Positions 1 to 8,495 of a stretch of DNA of 64,000 nt are shown one piece after another. A program made the translations under genes and the position numbers. The notes beneath the pieces were generated by a model. It worked only from the letters and a program-made list of their open reading frames with translations, was not told the DNA's origin and ran no database searches. This DNA comes from Lewinella sp050633125. Its GTDB lineage: Bacteria > Bacteroidota > Bacteroidia > Chitinophagales > Saprospiraceae. Every line of letters begins with the position of its first letter. Within the stretch, counting starts at the first letter, position 1. The DNA is taken from contig NZ_JBOEFX010000025.1 in assembly GCF_050633125.1 (NCBI RefSeq), forward strand, positions 83,441-147,440, in the 5' to 3' direction.

Positions 1-1840
1 TTCGGCCATTGCGGAAGAGCAGGGCCATCAGGAGGCTGACAATCAGAATGGCCATGCACAGGCCCGTTAACAGACTGTGGCGGATGTATTCCGCATTTTT
101 ATCAATGATAAGACCCGTTCCAGTACGCTTGACCTTGATGATATCCTGGTCGATGTTGTTTAGAATCCATTGATCGGTACGTTGACCGAAGGCTTTAATA
201 GTGTCAGCACCAATGTCAAAGATACGGCTGGTGATACGGGCCTTGTCTTGCGTTTCATTCACCAATACGTTGAGTTGCAGGTTGGGCACCTGGTCTGCCA
301 TTCGTCGGTAGCGTCGATACTCTCCCTCTGTTTCAGGGAGGTGGTAGGCATCGGCACGATTGTTCGCGTGCATCTGATTCAGGCTCTTGTATATTGCCGT
401 CACCGAGCCAATGGCCTGGATGTAAGGGAACTTATGGAGATAAGTCTCCAACTTGTCTATCTCTTGTAATACCGGGTAGTCAGTGGCTTTATGATCTCCT
501 TGCGTAAAAATGGCAAACTCAAGTGGGCGGAAGCCAGAAAGTTCTTTTTCGAAGAAATTAAAGTCGGCAGTAATTGGTGCGCCGGAAGGCATATTGTTGA
601 TAATATTGTAGTTGGTGGTGATACGGCTAATACCCCAAGCACATAGCACAGCAATAATGAAAGTCCCTACGGTGATGGCGCGCGAACGATTCAAGGTAAA
701 CTGGTAGGTTTTTTCCATCAGCTTTTCCCAAAAGGCCTGGCCTTTGCCGAGCTTGATGATCTGCTCTGTTCGGAAAAAAGAAAGAGCGGCAGTCGTGAAA
801 CAAAGTACGGTCACATAAGCGATGATAACGCCAATAGCGGCATTGATACCGAAATCACGAATAGGGATGATCTTCGAGGTCAGCAAGGTAGCAAAACCAA
901 TAGCTGTAGTTAAAGAAGTCAACAAGGTCGCCATTCCAATTTCCCGGATACTCGTCCGGATAGCATCCTCTCGGCTGGCGCCAGCTTTGAGCTCATCAAT
1001 GTATTTCGACATGATGTGAATGACATCCGATGTGCCCACGATAATCATCAAGACCGGGTAGAGTGCCGAGATGGCATTCAATTCTCGCCCTGCAGCACCA
1101 AGAAAGCCCAGAAAGAGCAAAAGCCCTAGCCCAATAGACACTACCGAGACGATAATCCCCCAAGGGCGGCGGAAGAGCAAAAACATGATCAAGCTTACCA
1201 GTATGCCCGAAACGATAGCCGAAAATGTAATTTCTCGTTTCTGCATATCCACCAACTCCCGTTGAAAGTAGGGCCGCCCCATGTAGTGAACCTCTGGAAA
1301 ATTATACGTTGCCACCAGTGCTGCAAGGGCATCCATGTGCTGTTCACTGTCTGCCAGACTCATGCTACTGGTGGTCTTGAGGTAAACCATCAGGGTTGTT
1401 GCGTCGTCGTTGATGAAGTTGTGTACAAAGCGTTCATCGCCGAGTACTCGCTCACGGTCAGCAGCGTAACGAGCAGGGTCATTGCGGTGAATGACCGGGA
1501 TATTGGTGATAAGGAAAGGTGTCTTAAGCGGATAGTTAAATTTGGTTAGCGACTGGCTTTCTTCCACAAAGGGGATTTCGCGCGCTTCGAGGGTAAAGTC
1601 GTGCACCTCGTTCAGGAAAGTACTGTCAAAGACGCCCTCTTCACGCACCAGCGCTACGAGCATGAAGTTGTCGTCAGCTTCAAAGTTTTCGATAAAGTCT
1701 CGAAAGAACTCCAGGTCTTCATCTCCTTCCGGGAAAAACTGCTCGAAATCGAAGCTGAATTTCAGTTGTGTGGAGTAATAAGCACTGGCACCGGCCAGAA
1801 TTGCAAACAAAATGAGAATAGGAACCCGGAAGCGAATCAT
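1..1840 (-). CDS. MMPL/RND-family exporter, C-terminus cut by window edge
   Basis: The reverse strand reads without a stop from ATG at 1838-1840 to the window edge, giving about 613 residues. The N terminus has one hydrophobic segment (residues about 3-22), then a periplasmic loop of about 180 residues, then a block of closely spaced membrane segments (about 200-370). The block contains the typical RND/MMPL stretch around GTSDVIHIMSK. A second extracytoplasmic loop follows (about 395-580), and the second membrane block begins at the edge. This repeated loop-plus-membrane layout is that of the 'predicted exporter of the RND superfamily' (MMPL) proteins, which move lipids or hydrophobic molecules using the proton gradient. 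The substrate cannot be told. The family usually runs 750-850 residues, so about 150-200 are missing. The gene stands alone, divergent from the YwqG-family gene. Confidence 0.85.
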   Translation of the reverse strand, partial: MIRFRVPILILFAILAGASAYYSTQLKFSFDFEQFFPEGDEDLEFFRDFIENFEADDNFMLVALVREEGVFDSTFLNEVHDFTLEAREIPFVEESQSLTKFNYPLKTPFLITNIPVIHRNDPARYAADRERVLGDERFVHNFINDDATTLMVYLKTTSSMSLADSEQHMDALAALVATYNFPEVHYMGRPYFQRELVDMQKREITFSAIVSGILVSLIMFLLFRRPWGIIVSVVSIGLGLLLFLGFLGAAGRELNAISALYPVLMIIVGTSDVIHIMSKYIDELKAGASREDAIRTSIREIGMATLLTSLTTAIGFATLLTSKIIPIRDFGINAAIGVIIAYVTVLCFTTAALSFFRTEQIIKLGKGQAFWEKLMEKTYQFTLNRSRAITVGTFIIAVLCAWGISRITTNYNIINNMPSGAPITADFNFFEKELSGFRPLEFAIFTQGDHKATDYPVLQEIDKLETYLHKFPYIQAIGSVTAIYKSLNQMHANNRADAYHLPETEGEYRRYRRMADQVPNLQLNVLVNETQDKARITSRIFDIGADTIKAFGQRTDQWILNNIDQDIIKVKRTGTGLIIDKNAEYIRHSLLTGLCMAILIVSLLMALLFRNGR

Positions 1841-2007
1841 ACGTACTTTTTAATTATTTACCGAACGGTGCAAACGTACAATGGTTTAATGGAAAACACC
1901 TAATTTTTCGAAGCGATGTAATATATCCAAAATCACTTTGTAGCGGATCGGTTTCATAAAACTGACTTGGGTTTTCCTCCGTGAAGGTTTTTGTGTAAAT
2001 TTCGCTC

Positions 2008-2805
2008 ATGAATTGGACCAATGAACTTCCTACCCCACTATTACCTTTTATAGACCGTTTCCTCACGACGGAGCGTGCTTGTATTCGGTTGCAAATAAAG
2101 GATACCGCGCCTTCTCATCGCTGGCAGTCCGCAATCGGCAGTCTACAGTATTGGCCAGTAGCCGAAACATGGCCCGTTGATGAAAATGGCCGACCTTTGT
2201 TTGGTCTGGTACAGTTGAATTTGGCCGAGTTGCCTTCTTTGGAGCCATTCCCCAGCCATGGCATCCTTCAGTTTTTTGTAAACGATGATGCTTTCTGGGG
2301 AGCCAACCCCATGGACCCACATCGGCAGGATAATTTCCGAGTCATCTATCATGATGACCCTGATCCGGCTTCGACGACCTTGGTGGAGGACTTTTCCTTC
2401 CTTCCTCTTTTTGAAGACCTGCCCTTGCAGCGGAACCTCTGCTTTGCCATCACGGGCCAAGCCGATACGATGCTCTTACCACCGGACGATTACCGCTTCG
2501 ATGAAGAATTAGGCGACGTTTTTCACGATTTAGGTGACGAAAAATGGGAGGTGCTACGCGCTTACCGCAAGGCCATTGGCACCGTCGGACACCGCCTCGG
2601 TGGCTATGCCGCCTTCGCTCAGGAAGACCCCCGAAGCGAAAACGATGAAGACACCCTCGAACTCCTCCTTCAGCTAGACACCGATCCTGCTATCGGCCTG
2701 CTATGGGGCGATTATGGTGTAGCTCACTGGCTGTACAAGTCCATTTCAGAAGCACCCTCTACCGTCGATTTTAATCAAATATGGTACGGTTGGGAAAGTA
2801 ACTAG
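2008..2805 (+). CDS. YwqG-family (DUF1963) protein
   Basis: A 265-residue soluble protein without a signal peptide. The stretch around FGLVQLNLAELP, then HGILQFFVNDD, and a late HRLGGYAAFAQEDPR are the hallmark segments of the DUF1963/YwqG family. In that family a 'GGxP.FxQ.D' region precedes a final 'LLLQLDTD' strand, here followed by WGDYG. Length matches the family (about 250-280). Function is not established for the family. The start is the ATG at 2008, with a promoter-like TAAATTTC about 10 bases upstream. No partner gene is evident: neighbours are a divergent exporter and, convergently, rpsA. Confidence 0.8.
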   Translation: MNWTNELPTPLLPFIDRFLTTERACIRLQIKDTAPSHRWQSAIGSLQYWPVAETWPVDENGRPLFGLVQLNLAELPSLEPFPSHGILQFFVNDDAFWGANPMDPHRQDNFRVIYHDDPDPASTTLVEDFSFLPLFEDLPLQRNLCFAITGQADTMLLPPDDYRFDEELGDVFHDLGDEKWEVLRAYRKAIGTVGHRLGGYAAFAQEDPRSENDEDTLELLLQLDTDPAIGLLWGDYGVAHWLYKSISEAPSTVDFNQIWYGWESN

Positions 2806-2994
2806 GAACCCAGCCCCACTCTATGTATCTATTGATGAAAAGTACCGCCTATGTGCCTATGTGATACCCCCATGCACACTTCACAAGATAGACACAGAGC
2901 ATTACACTTCTCCTAGAGGAACCTAAGCCCCACTATGTGTCTATGTGATAAAAAGTACCCGCCTATGTACCTATGTGATAAAAAACACTACCCA
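2804..2994. repeat. Imperfect direct duplication built of CTATGTG words
   Basis: Two copies of about 63 bases (2804-2866 and 2917-2980) both begin AGGAACC, pass through CCCCACT, then CTATGT words, AAAAGTACC, CGCCTATGT and CCTATGTGATA. A shorter remnant CCCATGTGATAAG follows at about 2991. The copies differ at scattered bases, so this is an old duplication. It fills the space between the convergent ends of the YwqG gene and rpsA. Confidence 0.75.
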
Positions 2995-3013
2995 TGTGAT
3001 AAGAAAAGGACAT

Positions 3014-3052
3014 AAAAAAAACACCCGAACCACTACAAGTGATCCGGGTGTT
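3014..3052 (-). terminator. Intrinsic terminator of rpsA
   Basis: Arms AACACCCG (3020-3027) and CGGGTGTT (3045-3052) pair perfectly, with partial pairing inside the loop. On the reverse strand the stem is followed by a T-run (the AAAAAAA at 3014-3020 on the given strand). It sits 35 bases past the rpsA stop. Confidence 0.8.
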
Positions 3053-3086
3053 ACTATTTTAGAAACACGCTTAAGCGTATCGCTGT

Positions 3087-5180
3087 TTACTCATCATCTC
3101 CACCGTCGTCAGACAACTGCTCTTTGAGCTGGCTGAACACGTCCAAGTCACCAAGCGTATCACGCTCAACACTTGATTGTGTTTTCTTAACGGCTTTGCG
3201 AGTTTCCTGACGCTCATCGTCACGCTCTTTACGAACTTGCTCATCCGCCTCACGGCGAATATCGTCAAGGTAACGCAAGTGGCTCACCATGATGCGCTTG
3301 TCATCACGGTTAAACTCGATTACTTTTACAGTCAATACCTCATCAGCTTCAGCGTAAGTGCCGTCATCCTTGCGGATGTGCTTGAGGGGAGCGTATGCTT
3401 CCAGACCGTAAGGTAACTGTACGATTGCACCGCGGTCATCCTTACGTAGGATAGTAGCTTCATGGTAAGATCCTTGTGGGAATACCGTTTCGAAAGTATC
3501 CCATGGGTTTTCTTCCAGTTGCTTGTGACCCAGTGACAATTTGCGATTGTTCTTGTCAATTTCAAGAATCATCACATCGATTTGTGCACCAACTTTCGTA
3601 AACTCACTTGGGTGGCCGTAGCGCTTAGTCCAAGAAAGGTCAGAAATGTGGATCATACCACCGATACCATTCTCCAGTTCCACGAATACACCGTAAGGAG
3701 TAAGGTTCTTCACCTCACCGCTGTGGCGGCTGTTTTCAGGGAATCTTTCTTCAATGTTATCCCATGGATCATCCTGTAGTTGCTTAACCGAAAGCGACAT
3801 CTTACGATCTTCGCGGTCGATAGTAACCACTTTGGCTTGGTATTCTTGTCCGAGCTTGAAGTGTTCGCGGGCGTTGATTGGCTGATTGCTCCAGCTTACT
3901 TCTGAAACGTGGATCAAACCTTCTACACCAGGCTGAATTTCCAAGAATGCACCGTAGTCTTCGATATTAACGATCTTACCAGTAACGGTAGAGCCTTCGT
4001 TGATGTCTTCTGCCAATACTTCCCATGGGTGGGGTTGTAGCTGCTTAAGACCCAAAGAAATACGCTTCTTGTTCTCGTCAAAGTCAAGTACAACAACGTT
4101 GATCTTCTGGTTCAATTCGAGTTTCTCACTTGGGTGAGAAATACGTCCCCAGCTGATGTCCGTAATGTACAACAGACCATCTACACCACCAAGGTCAAGG
4201 AATGCACCGAAGTCGGTAAGGTTTTTAACCAAACCTTCCAGTACCTGACCACGCTCAAGGCTGGCAATGATAGCTTCACGCTGCTCGGCCAAGTCGCTTT
4301 CGATAAGGGCTTTGTGAGATACAACTGCGTTTTTGATCGCTTCGTTGATCTTCACTACCTTGAACTCCATAGTCTTACCTACGTAGCTATCATAATCGAT
4401 GATTGGCTTGATATCAATTTGTGAACCAGGCAAGAAGGTTTCCAAACCACCACAATCGGCGATCAGACCACCTTTGGTCTTGCTGATAACTGTACCCTTG
4501 ATAACGGTACCGTTCTCGTAGCTGTCTTTGATAGACTCCCAAGCCAGCAACAATTTCGCTTTACGGCGAGAAAGTACCAACTGTCCACGAGCATCTTCCT
4601 GCTGCTCAACGTAAACACGTACGTGATCACCTACCTTAAGGTCTGGTGTGTCACGGAATTCCGATAATGGAATCAGACCGTCTGACTTGAAGTTGATGTC
4701 CAATACAACATCACCATCGTTGATAGCCGTTACTAAACCAGAAACGATTTCCATTTCTTGAATAGCAGACATCGACTCGTCAAACTGCGCCAGCATGGTT
4801 TCACGCTCGGCTTCTGTGTAGCTGTTATCGGCACGCTTGTCAATAGACCAATCAAAGTCGTCGTGAGCTTCACCAGTAGCACCAGTTGGTACCTCTACTT
4901 CAATCTCTACGTCTTCGTCTTCGTCTTCGTCAGAAGCATCCGCCGTCGCTTCAGCTACTACTTCTTTCGTAGCCTCTACAGCAGCTTCTACCTTTTCTTC
5001 TACCGCCTCAGTCACCGCTTCAACGGTTTCTTCCACAGTTTCCGCAGCAGCTTCAGCTACTTCTTCTACCTTTTCAACAACGGCTTCTGCCGCGTCATTT
5101 ACAGTTTCAGCTACCTCCTCTGCCGGAGTGGCTTCTTCCTGCTGATTGTCCTGTTCTTCCAGGTTCTTGTCATCTAGCAT
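3087..5180 (-). CDS. rpsA: 30S ribosomal protein S1
   Basis: A 697-residue protein with six S1/OB-fold repeats at roughly residues 140-205, 225-295, 310-380, 398-468, 483-555 and 568-636. Repeats 3-5 carry the canonical pattern (for example LTDFGAFLDLGGVDGLLYIT). S1 binds mRNA upstream of the start and aids initiation on the 30S subunit. The first 125 or so residues are an unusual extension of repeated Glu-Ala-Val segments (VEEVAEAAAETVEE-like) ending in an Asp/Glu run, probably long amphipathic helix followed by acidic linker. The C-terminal 60 residues are charged. The gene has its own promoter (5286-5316) and terminator. The about 105-base leader could hold autoregulation, but no specific structure was seen. 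Confidence 0.97.
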   Translation of the reverse strand: MLDDKNLEEQDNQQEEATPAEEVAETVNDAAEAVVEKVEEVAEAAAETVEETVEAVTEAVEEKVEAAVEATKEVVAEATADASDEDEDEDVEIEVEVPTGATGEAHDDFDWSIDKRADNSYTEAERETMLAQFDESMSAIQEMEIVSGLVTAINDGDVVLDINFKSDGLIPLSEFRDTPDLKVGDHVRVYVEQQEDARGQLVLSRRKAKLLLAWESIKDSYENGTVIKGTVISKTKGGLIADCGGLETFLPGSQIDIKPIIDYDSYVGKTMEFKVVKINEAIKNAVVSHKALIESDLAEQREAIIASLERGQVLEGLVKNLTDFGAFLDLGGVDGLLYITDISWGRISHPSEKLELNQKINVVVLDFDENKKRISLGLKQLQPHPWEVLAEDINEGSTVTGKIVNIEDYGAFLEIQPGVEGLIHVSEVSWSNQPINAREHFKLGQEYQAKVVTIDREDRKMSLSVKQLQDDPWDNIEERFPENSRHSGEVKNLTPYGVFVELENGIGGMIHISDLSWTKRYGHPSEFTKVGAQIDVMILEIDKNNRKLSLGHKQLEENPWDTFETVFPQGSYHEATILRKDDRGAIVQLPYGLEAYAPLKHIRKDDGTYAEADEVLTVKVIEFNRDDKRIMVSHLRYLDDIRREADEQVRKERDDERQETRKAVKKTQSSVERDTLGDLDVFSQLKEQLSDDGGDDE

Positions 5181-5285
5181 CTAATAGAATGCTTTAAGTT
5201 AGGAATGGGGCAAATAAGTTCTTCAAAATGAAAAGCTTATAAGTTTTTTCACCATTAACCCTTGTGAATAAATTAAATTGCGGCG

Positions 5286-5316
5286 CAAAGGTAGCCTTTT
5301 GTCTACTAATAACCAA
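5286..5316 (-). promoter_or_regulatory. Bacteroidota-type promoter of rpsA
   Basis: Read on the reverse strand, a -7 box TACCTTTG (5286-5293) fits the Bacteroidota consensus TAnnTTTG. It is preceded by TTG (5314-5316) with a 20-base spacer. The ATG of rpsA lies about 105 bases downstream. Start site and activity are inferred. Confidence 0.6.
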
Positions 5317-5403
5317 GCATTTATCTGGCTATTGTTCCTGGGTTTTCTTGCCTTGTCTTATCTCCCAAAATATCCCGAAATTTGTCCCCATTCTAGCCCC
5401 CAA

Positions 5404-5442
5404 ACCATCAACAATCAACCATCAACGGACAACCATCAAAAA
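5404..5442 (+). repeat. Short-period ACCATCAAC word repeat
   Basis: Four imperfect copies of the word ACCATCAAC/ACAATCAAC lie end to end immediately before the mazG-like start codon. The same words recur at 59604-59645, 54 kb away. Confidence 0.6.
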
Positions 5443-5781
5443 ATGACCTTAAAAACCGCCCAACAAACTGTCGACGAGTGGATCAACACCATCGGCATCC
5501 GTTATTACAGTGAACTCACCAATACCGCCATCCTCACCGAAGAGGTAGGCGAGGTGGCCCGGCTCATGTCGCGACTCTACGGCGAGCAATCCTTCAAACG
5601 CCCCGAAGACGCCAAGCGTGCCCCGGCTCAGCTGGCCGACGAAATGGCGGATGTGCTCTTTGTCCTCATCTGCTTGGCCAACCAAACCGGCATCGACCTC
5701 ACCGAAGCCCTCCGGCACAACCTGGAAAAGAAAACCAGCCGCGACAAGGATCGTCACGCTAATAATGAGAAGTTGAAGTAA
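5443..5781 (+). CDS. MazG-like nucleotide pyrophosphohydrolase
   Basis: A 112-residue protein of the small MazG/dCTPase-like family, which hydrolyses (d)NTPs to the monophosphate and pyrophosphate. The metal-binding pattern is visible as EEVGE at residues about 29-33 and DEMAD about 30 residues later, each followed by a helix. The reading frame is open further upstream to 5278. The ATG at 5443 is chosen because the upstream part is low-complexity repeat, and because MTLKTAQQTVDEWI is the natural N terminus of the family. No operon partner: the next gene starts 350 bases on. Confidence 0.85.
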   Translation: MTLKTAQQTVDEWINTIGIRYYSELTNTAILTEEVGEVARLMSRLYGEQSFKRPEDAKRAPAQLADEMADVLFVLICLANQTGIDLTEALRHNLEKKTSRDKDRHANNEKLK

Positions 5782-6135
5782 AAGGTGTGGCTTGCTTTTA
5801 TGAATTGCCCAAAGGCGATTTTTGTATCAGGCAAGCAACACAGTATTAAGTACTTAGTACTGGGTAGACGGATTTAGATTTAATCAAGTCGTGTGTTGAA
5901 TTAGTTTTTTGGGCGCTCCCCTTTGGGGGCGGGTCGTCCGCCACGCGCTATTCGCTTGGCCCTGCTGGCTCACCGGTGCCCGGTGCTGGCTCCCACCCCT
6001 AGCGCAGAGTCACCTTTGGTTTCGGACTCACAGCTCGCTCCGCTTGGGAGGGCGTTGAGCTTCTTGCCGCAGGATTTGGCAACCTTCCTCTAATTACCTA
6101 TTTTACAAGCCTATCTTTCTGAAAACCCTACGCTT
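5782..6135. repeat. Noncoding stretch with TACTTAGTAC words and a GC-rich structured element
   Basis: At 5841-5866 there is a TTAAGTACTTAGTACT palindrome-like word run, recurring at 13041-13070, 14097-14125 and 59909-59940. From about 5910 to 6090 the composition turns sharply GC-rich, with several short hairpins: GCTCCCC facing GGGGGC, CACCGGTG, and GAGCT-type pairs. Its GGGGCGGG...GCTAT...CGCTT pattern resembles the element at 33576-33700. No reading frame is convincing here. Confidence 0.55.
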
Positions 6136-8337
6136 TTGAAAAATATTAAACGCGCTACCTTAGTTATTCTCTCTTTCTTTTTTGCCCTCACTATCCACGC
6201 CCAAACGGAGTGGGAATGGGATTTTATGCCTAAGTTATATAGAGGGCAGGCAGTCTTAGAAACGGAAACCACACTCTGGGTCAATGCATATAACGCCATT
6301 TTGGAAATTGATTTGCAAACGGAGGAAGTAAAAATTCACCACTACGGGACGATGAAAAAAGAGCTTGGTAAGTCTATTTTCGATCGTCCATCCAGTTTTA
6401 TTGGATTATGGATAGATAATAATGACCGAGTAGGTGCTTTTGTGGCAGATGGTCGTGGGTTTGTGCGGCAAGATGGTGACGGATGGGAGTACATTCCGTT
6501 TAGTTTTGGCCCTTTTTATTACCCGCGAAACATTGTAGGGAAAGAAAACAATGGTCGTTTATTAGTTGACCGCGGGGGGAACGAAATTTACCGTTGGAAT
6601 CCTAATCATCCAAGCATTAGGTTTCAATTGGTAGAAGATGTATTGATAGAAAGTAGTCAATATTTATTGGATAATGATGACCGGCTTTGGGCATTTTCAA
6701 ATTACGATGATACCCTTTTCTTACAACGAACGCTACGGCTGGATACATTCATTATCCCGGGCGACCACCAGGCGCCAGTAAGGAATCTCGTTACTCAAGA
6801 CGGCGAAATATGGGCTTGTCGACCAGAAGGGATATTTTATAAAGGGTGGCAAACATATTGGTTGAGCTTGCCTTTAGAGTTGACAACGGAAGATGTACTG
6901 CAAGCAACATTCCTGTCTTCCTCCCCAAATAAAGCCTATTTTTTTACGGATCAACAGATATACAAACTTCAAATTGTGGACAACGCTGCGATAGAGATCG
7001 AAGCACTTAATTGGCTAGGAGCGGAGTGCTGCAAATCTGCGCTGGGTATCTCTCGCAGCGGAATGCTCTACTACATCAATAACAAAGTACCACGGTTATC
7101 TCGTCTCTCTGATGATAGAGAATTGAAGTCAATAGTAACATCACCTTTTATAAAAGGAGCATTTAGGTCATTGTCCTATGATCCTCAGGGAAGAATATGG
7201 GGTGCCGGAGTTAGGACTATGTTTTTTAGTGGAGGGCGATGGGAACCTGTTGAGCAACTTTTTCCTGACTATCCTTTTCCCTGGGTGTGGGATCTTAAGT
7301 TTCGTAAACCTTTTATACCTGTTGTTCTAGTTGGCGGACCGGATGGTTACAATTTTCAGCAGTATATCAACAATCATTGGCAACGACTTCCTAGTGATAT
7401 CTTAGTACCACCGCTAAATTCCAGAATCAAAATACATGTTGATGCTTTTAATCGGATATGGCATCTTTCACCCAGTAGCTTCAGTAGGTGGGAGCACGAG
7501 CGTTGGTGGCACGACTTTCTGAGTGATTATTTTCCCCGATCTTCCACTAGGGTTAATAATTTAGAGGTTGATCATCAAGGGCGAATATTTATTACTGGTG
7601 ATGCTCAATTGGTTGTGCGGGACGGCGGGTATTACGAAAGTTACAGTTTGGAAGAATTAGAGTTGACCAGCGAAAGTAATGGTAATAATAATCTATCATC
7701 TGACTTGGATTCTGAGGGGAATTTATTTTTGAGTAATCGCTTTGAGATGATCAAATGGACGAATGGAAGTATTCTGCACTTACCTTCTTTCGATATACAT
7801 GGATCAGAAGAATCGCCTGATAACGGAATTCAAAAAGTTTTCGCTTATGCCGACAATGATATTTGGGTGACTTTCAATAATGATTTGACTACTCGTTTAG
7901 CTCATTTTGATGGCGAATCGTGGTCTACCTTTCCTGATTACGAGGAAAACGACTTGTATGGTGATTATTTCGCATTAGTACGGGACAAAAAGGGCAGTAT
8001 ATGGGTAAATGCAAGTGAAGGAATCTACATCATTCATTCTTCTAAGCGGATGCTACCTGAGTCTTATGATATCTTAGCCGTCAAGCAGCAACTGACCGTT
8101 TCCCCAAACCCTGGTTGCTGCGCCTTTCAAGTTTTCTGGAACCAAGAAGAAGCCGACTTTGCTACCATTGAGTTATTCAACATGAATGGAGTACGCATGA
8201 AACTTATCGACAATGCTTACTTTTTGCCAGGCCAACAATCACGGTTTTTCACCAAAGATGATTTACACCCTGGTACTTACATCGTACGGCTAGTAAGTGG
8301 TCAAAAGGTTATTTCTGGCAAAGTCGTTATTTATTAG
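6136..8337 (+). CDS. Large secreted T9SS cargo, propeller-like repeats
   Basis: A 733-residue protein with a signal peptide (residues 1-22, ending IHAQ) and a C-terminal type A T9SS sorting domain: 'TVSPNPG' at about residue 655, then 'HPGTYIVRLVSG', and Lys-Val near the end. The body (about 60-640) repeats short units with Trp and Asp such as 'DNDDRLWAF', 'DPQGRIWGAG', 'DAFNRIWHL' and 'DKKGSIWVNA'. These recur at intervals, as in the regulator/NHL-type beta-propellers. The start must be TTG (6136): no ATG precedes the signal peptide. It is exported, cleaved and either released or anchored at the surface. Substrate and role are unknown. Confidence 0.8.
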   Translation: MKNIKRATLVILSFFFALTIHAQTEWEWDFMPKLYRGQAVLETETTLWVNAYNAILEIDLQTEEVKIHHYGTMKKELGKSIFDRPSSFIGLWIDNNDRVGAFVADGRGFVRQDGDGWEYIPFSFGPFYYPRNIVGKENNGRLLVDRGGNEIYRWNPNHPSIRFQLVEDVLIESSQYLLDNDDRLWAFSNYDDTLFLQRTLRLDTFIIPGDHQAPVRNLVTQDGEIWACRPEGIFYKGWQTYWLSLPLELTTEDVLQATFLSSSPNKAYFFTDQQIYKLQIVDNAAIEIEALNWLGAECCKSALGISRSGMLYYINNKVPRLSRLSDDRELKSIVTSPFIKGAFRSLSYDPQGRIWGAGVRTMFFSGGRWEPVEQLFPDYPFPWVWDLKFRKPFIPVVLVGGPDGYNFQQYINNHWQRLPSDILVPPLNSRIKIHVDAFNRIWHLSPSSFSRWEHERWWHDFLSDYFPRSSTRVNNLEVDHQGRIFITGDAQLVVRDGGYYESYSLEELELTSESNGNNNLSSDLDSEGNLFLSNRFEMIKWTNGSILHLPSFDIHGSEESPDNGIQKVFAYADNDIWVTFNNDLTTRLAHFDGESWSTFPDYEENDLYGDYFALVRDKKGSIWVNASEGIYIIHSSKRMLPESYDILAVKQQLTVSPNPGCCAFQVFWNQEEADFATIELFNMNGVRMKLIDNAYFLPGQQSRFFTKDDLHPGTYIVRLVSGQKVISGKVVIY

Positions 8338-8442
8338 TGTGGTGTTTCTGTTGGCTTTGGTTTAAGCCCCAAATCAATGCGCAGGCCGCTAGGCCGGAGC
8401 GCGGGGTTCCGGTCTTTCATCGTAAACCAAGGACGAAGATTA

Positions 8443-8471
8443 TAAATGCATAAATGTATTTATACAAATGG
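8443..8471. repeat. Imperfect palindrome shared with 33503-33531
   Basis: A 29-base unit centred on TGCATAAAT-GT-ATTTATACA (one mismatch between half-sites) is matched at 27 of 29 positions by 33503-33531. It lies between convergent stops of the T9SS cargo gene and the FG-GAP gene. Confidence 0.65.
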
Positions 8472-8495
8472 ATCTCCCAACAACCATCAAACTCC

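Noticed and set aside
2804..2994. Possible CRISPR because of repeated CTATGTG blocks
   Set aside because: Only two full copies, with internally repetitive units and no unique spacers of constant length.
4758..5177. A 139-aa open frame opposite the start of rpsA, rich in Phe/Tyr/Ser
   Set aside because: It is the mirror of the Glu/Ala/Val-rich extension of S1, with composition dictated by that repeat and no signal of its own.
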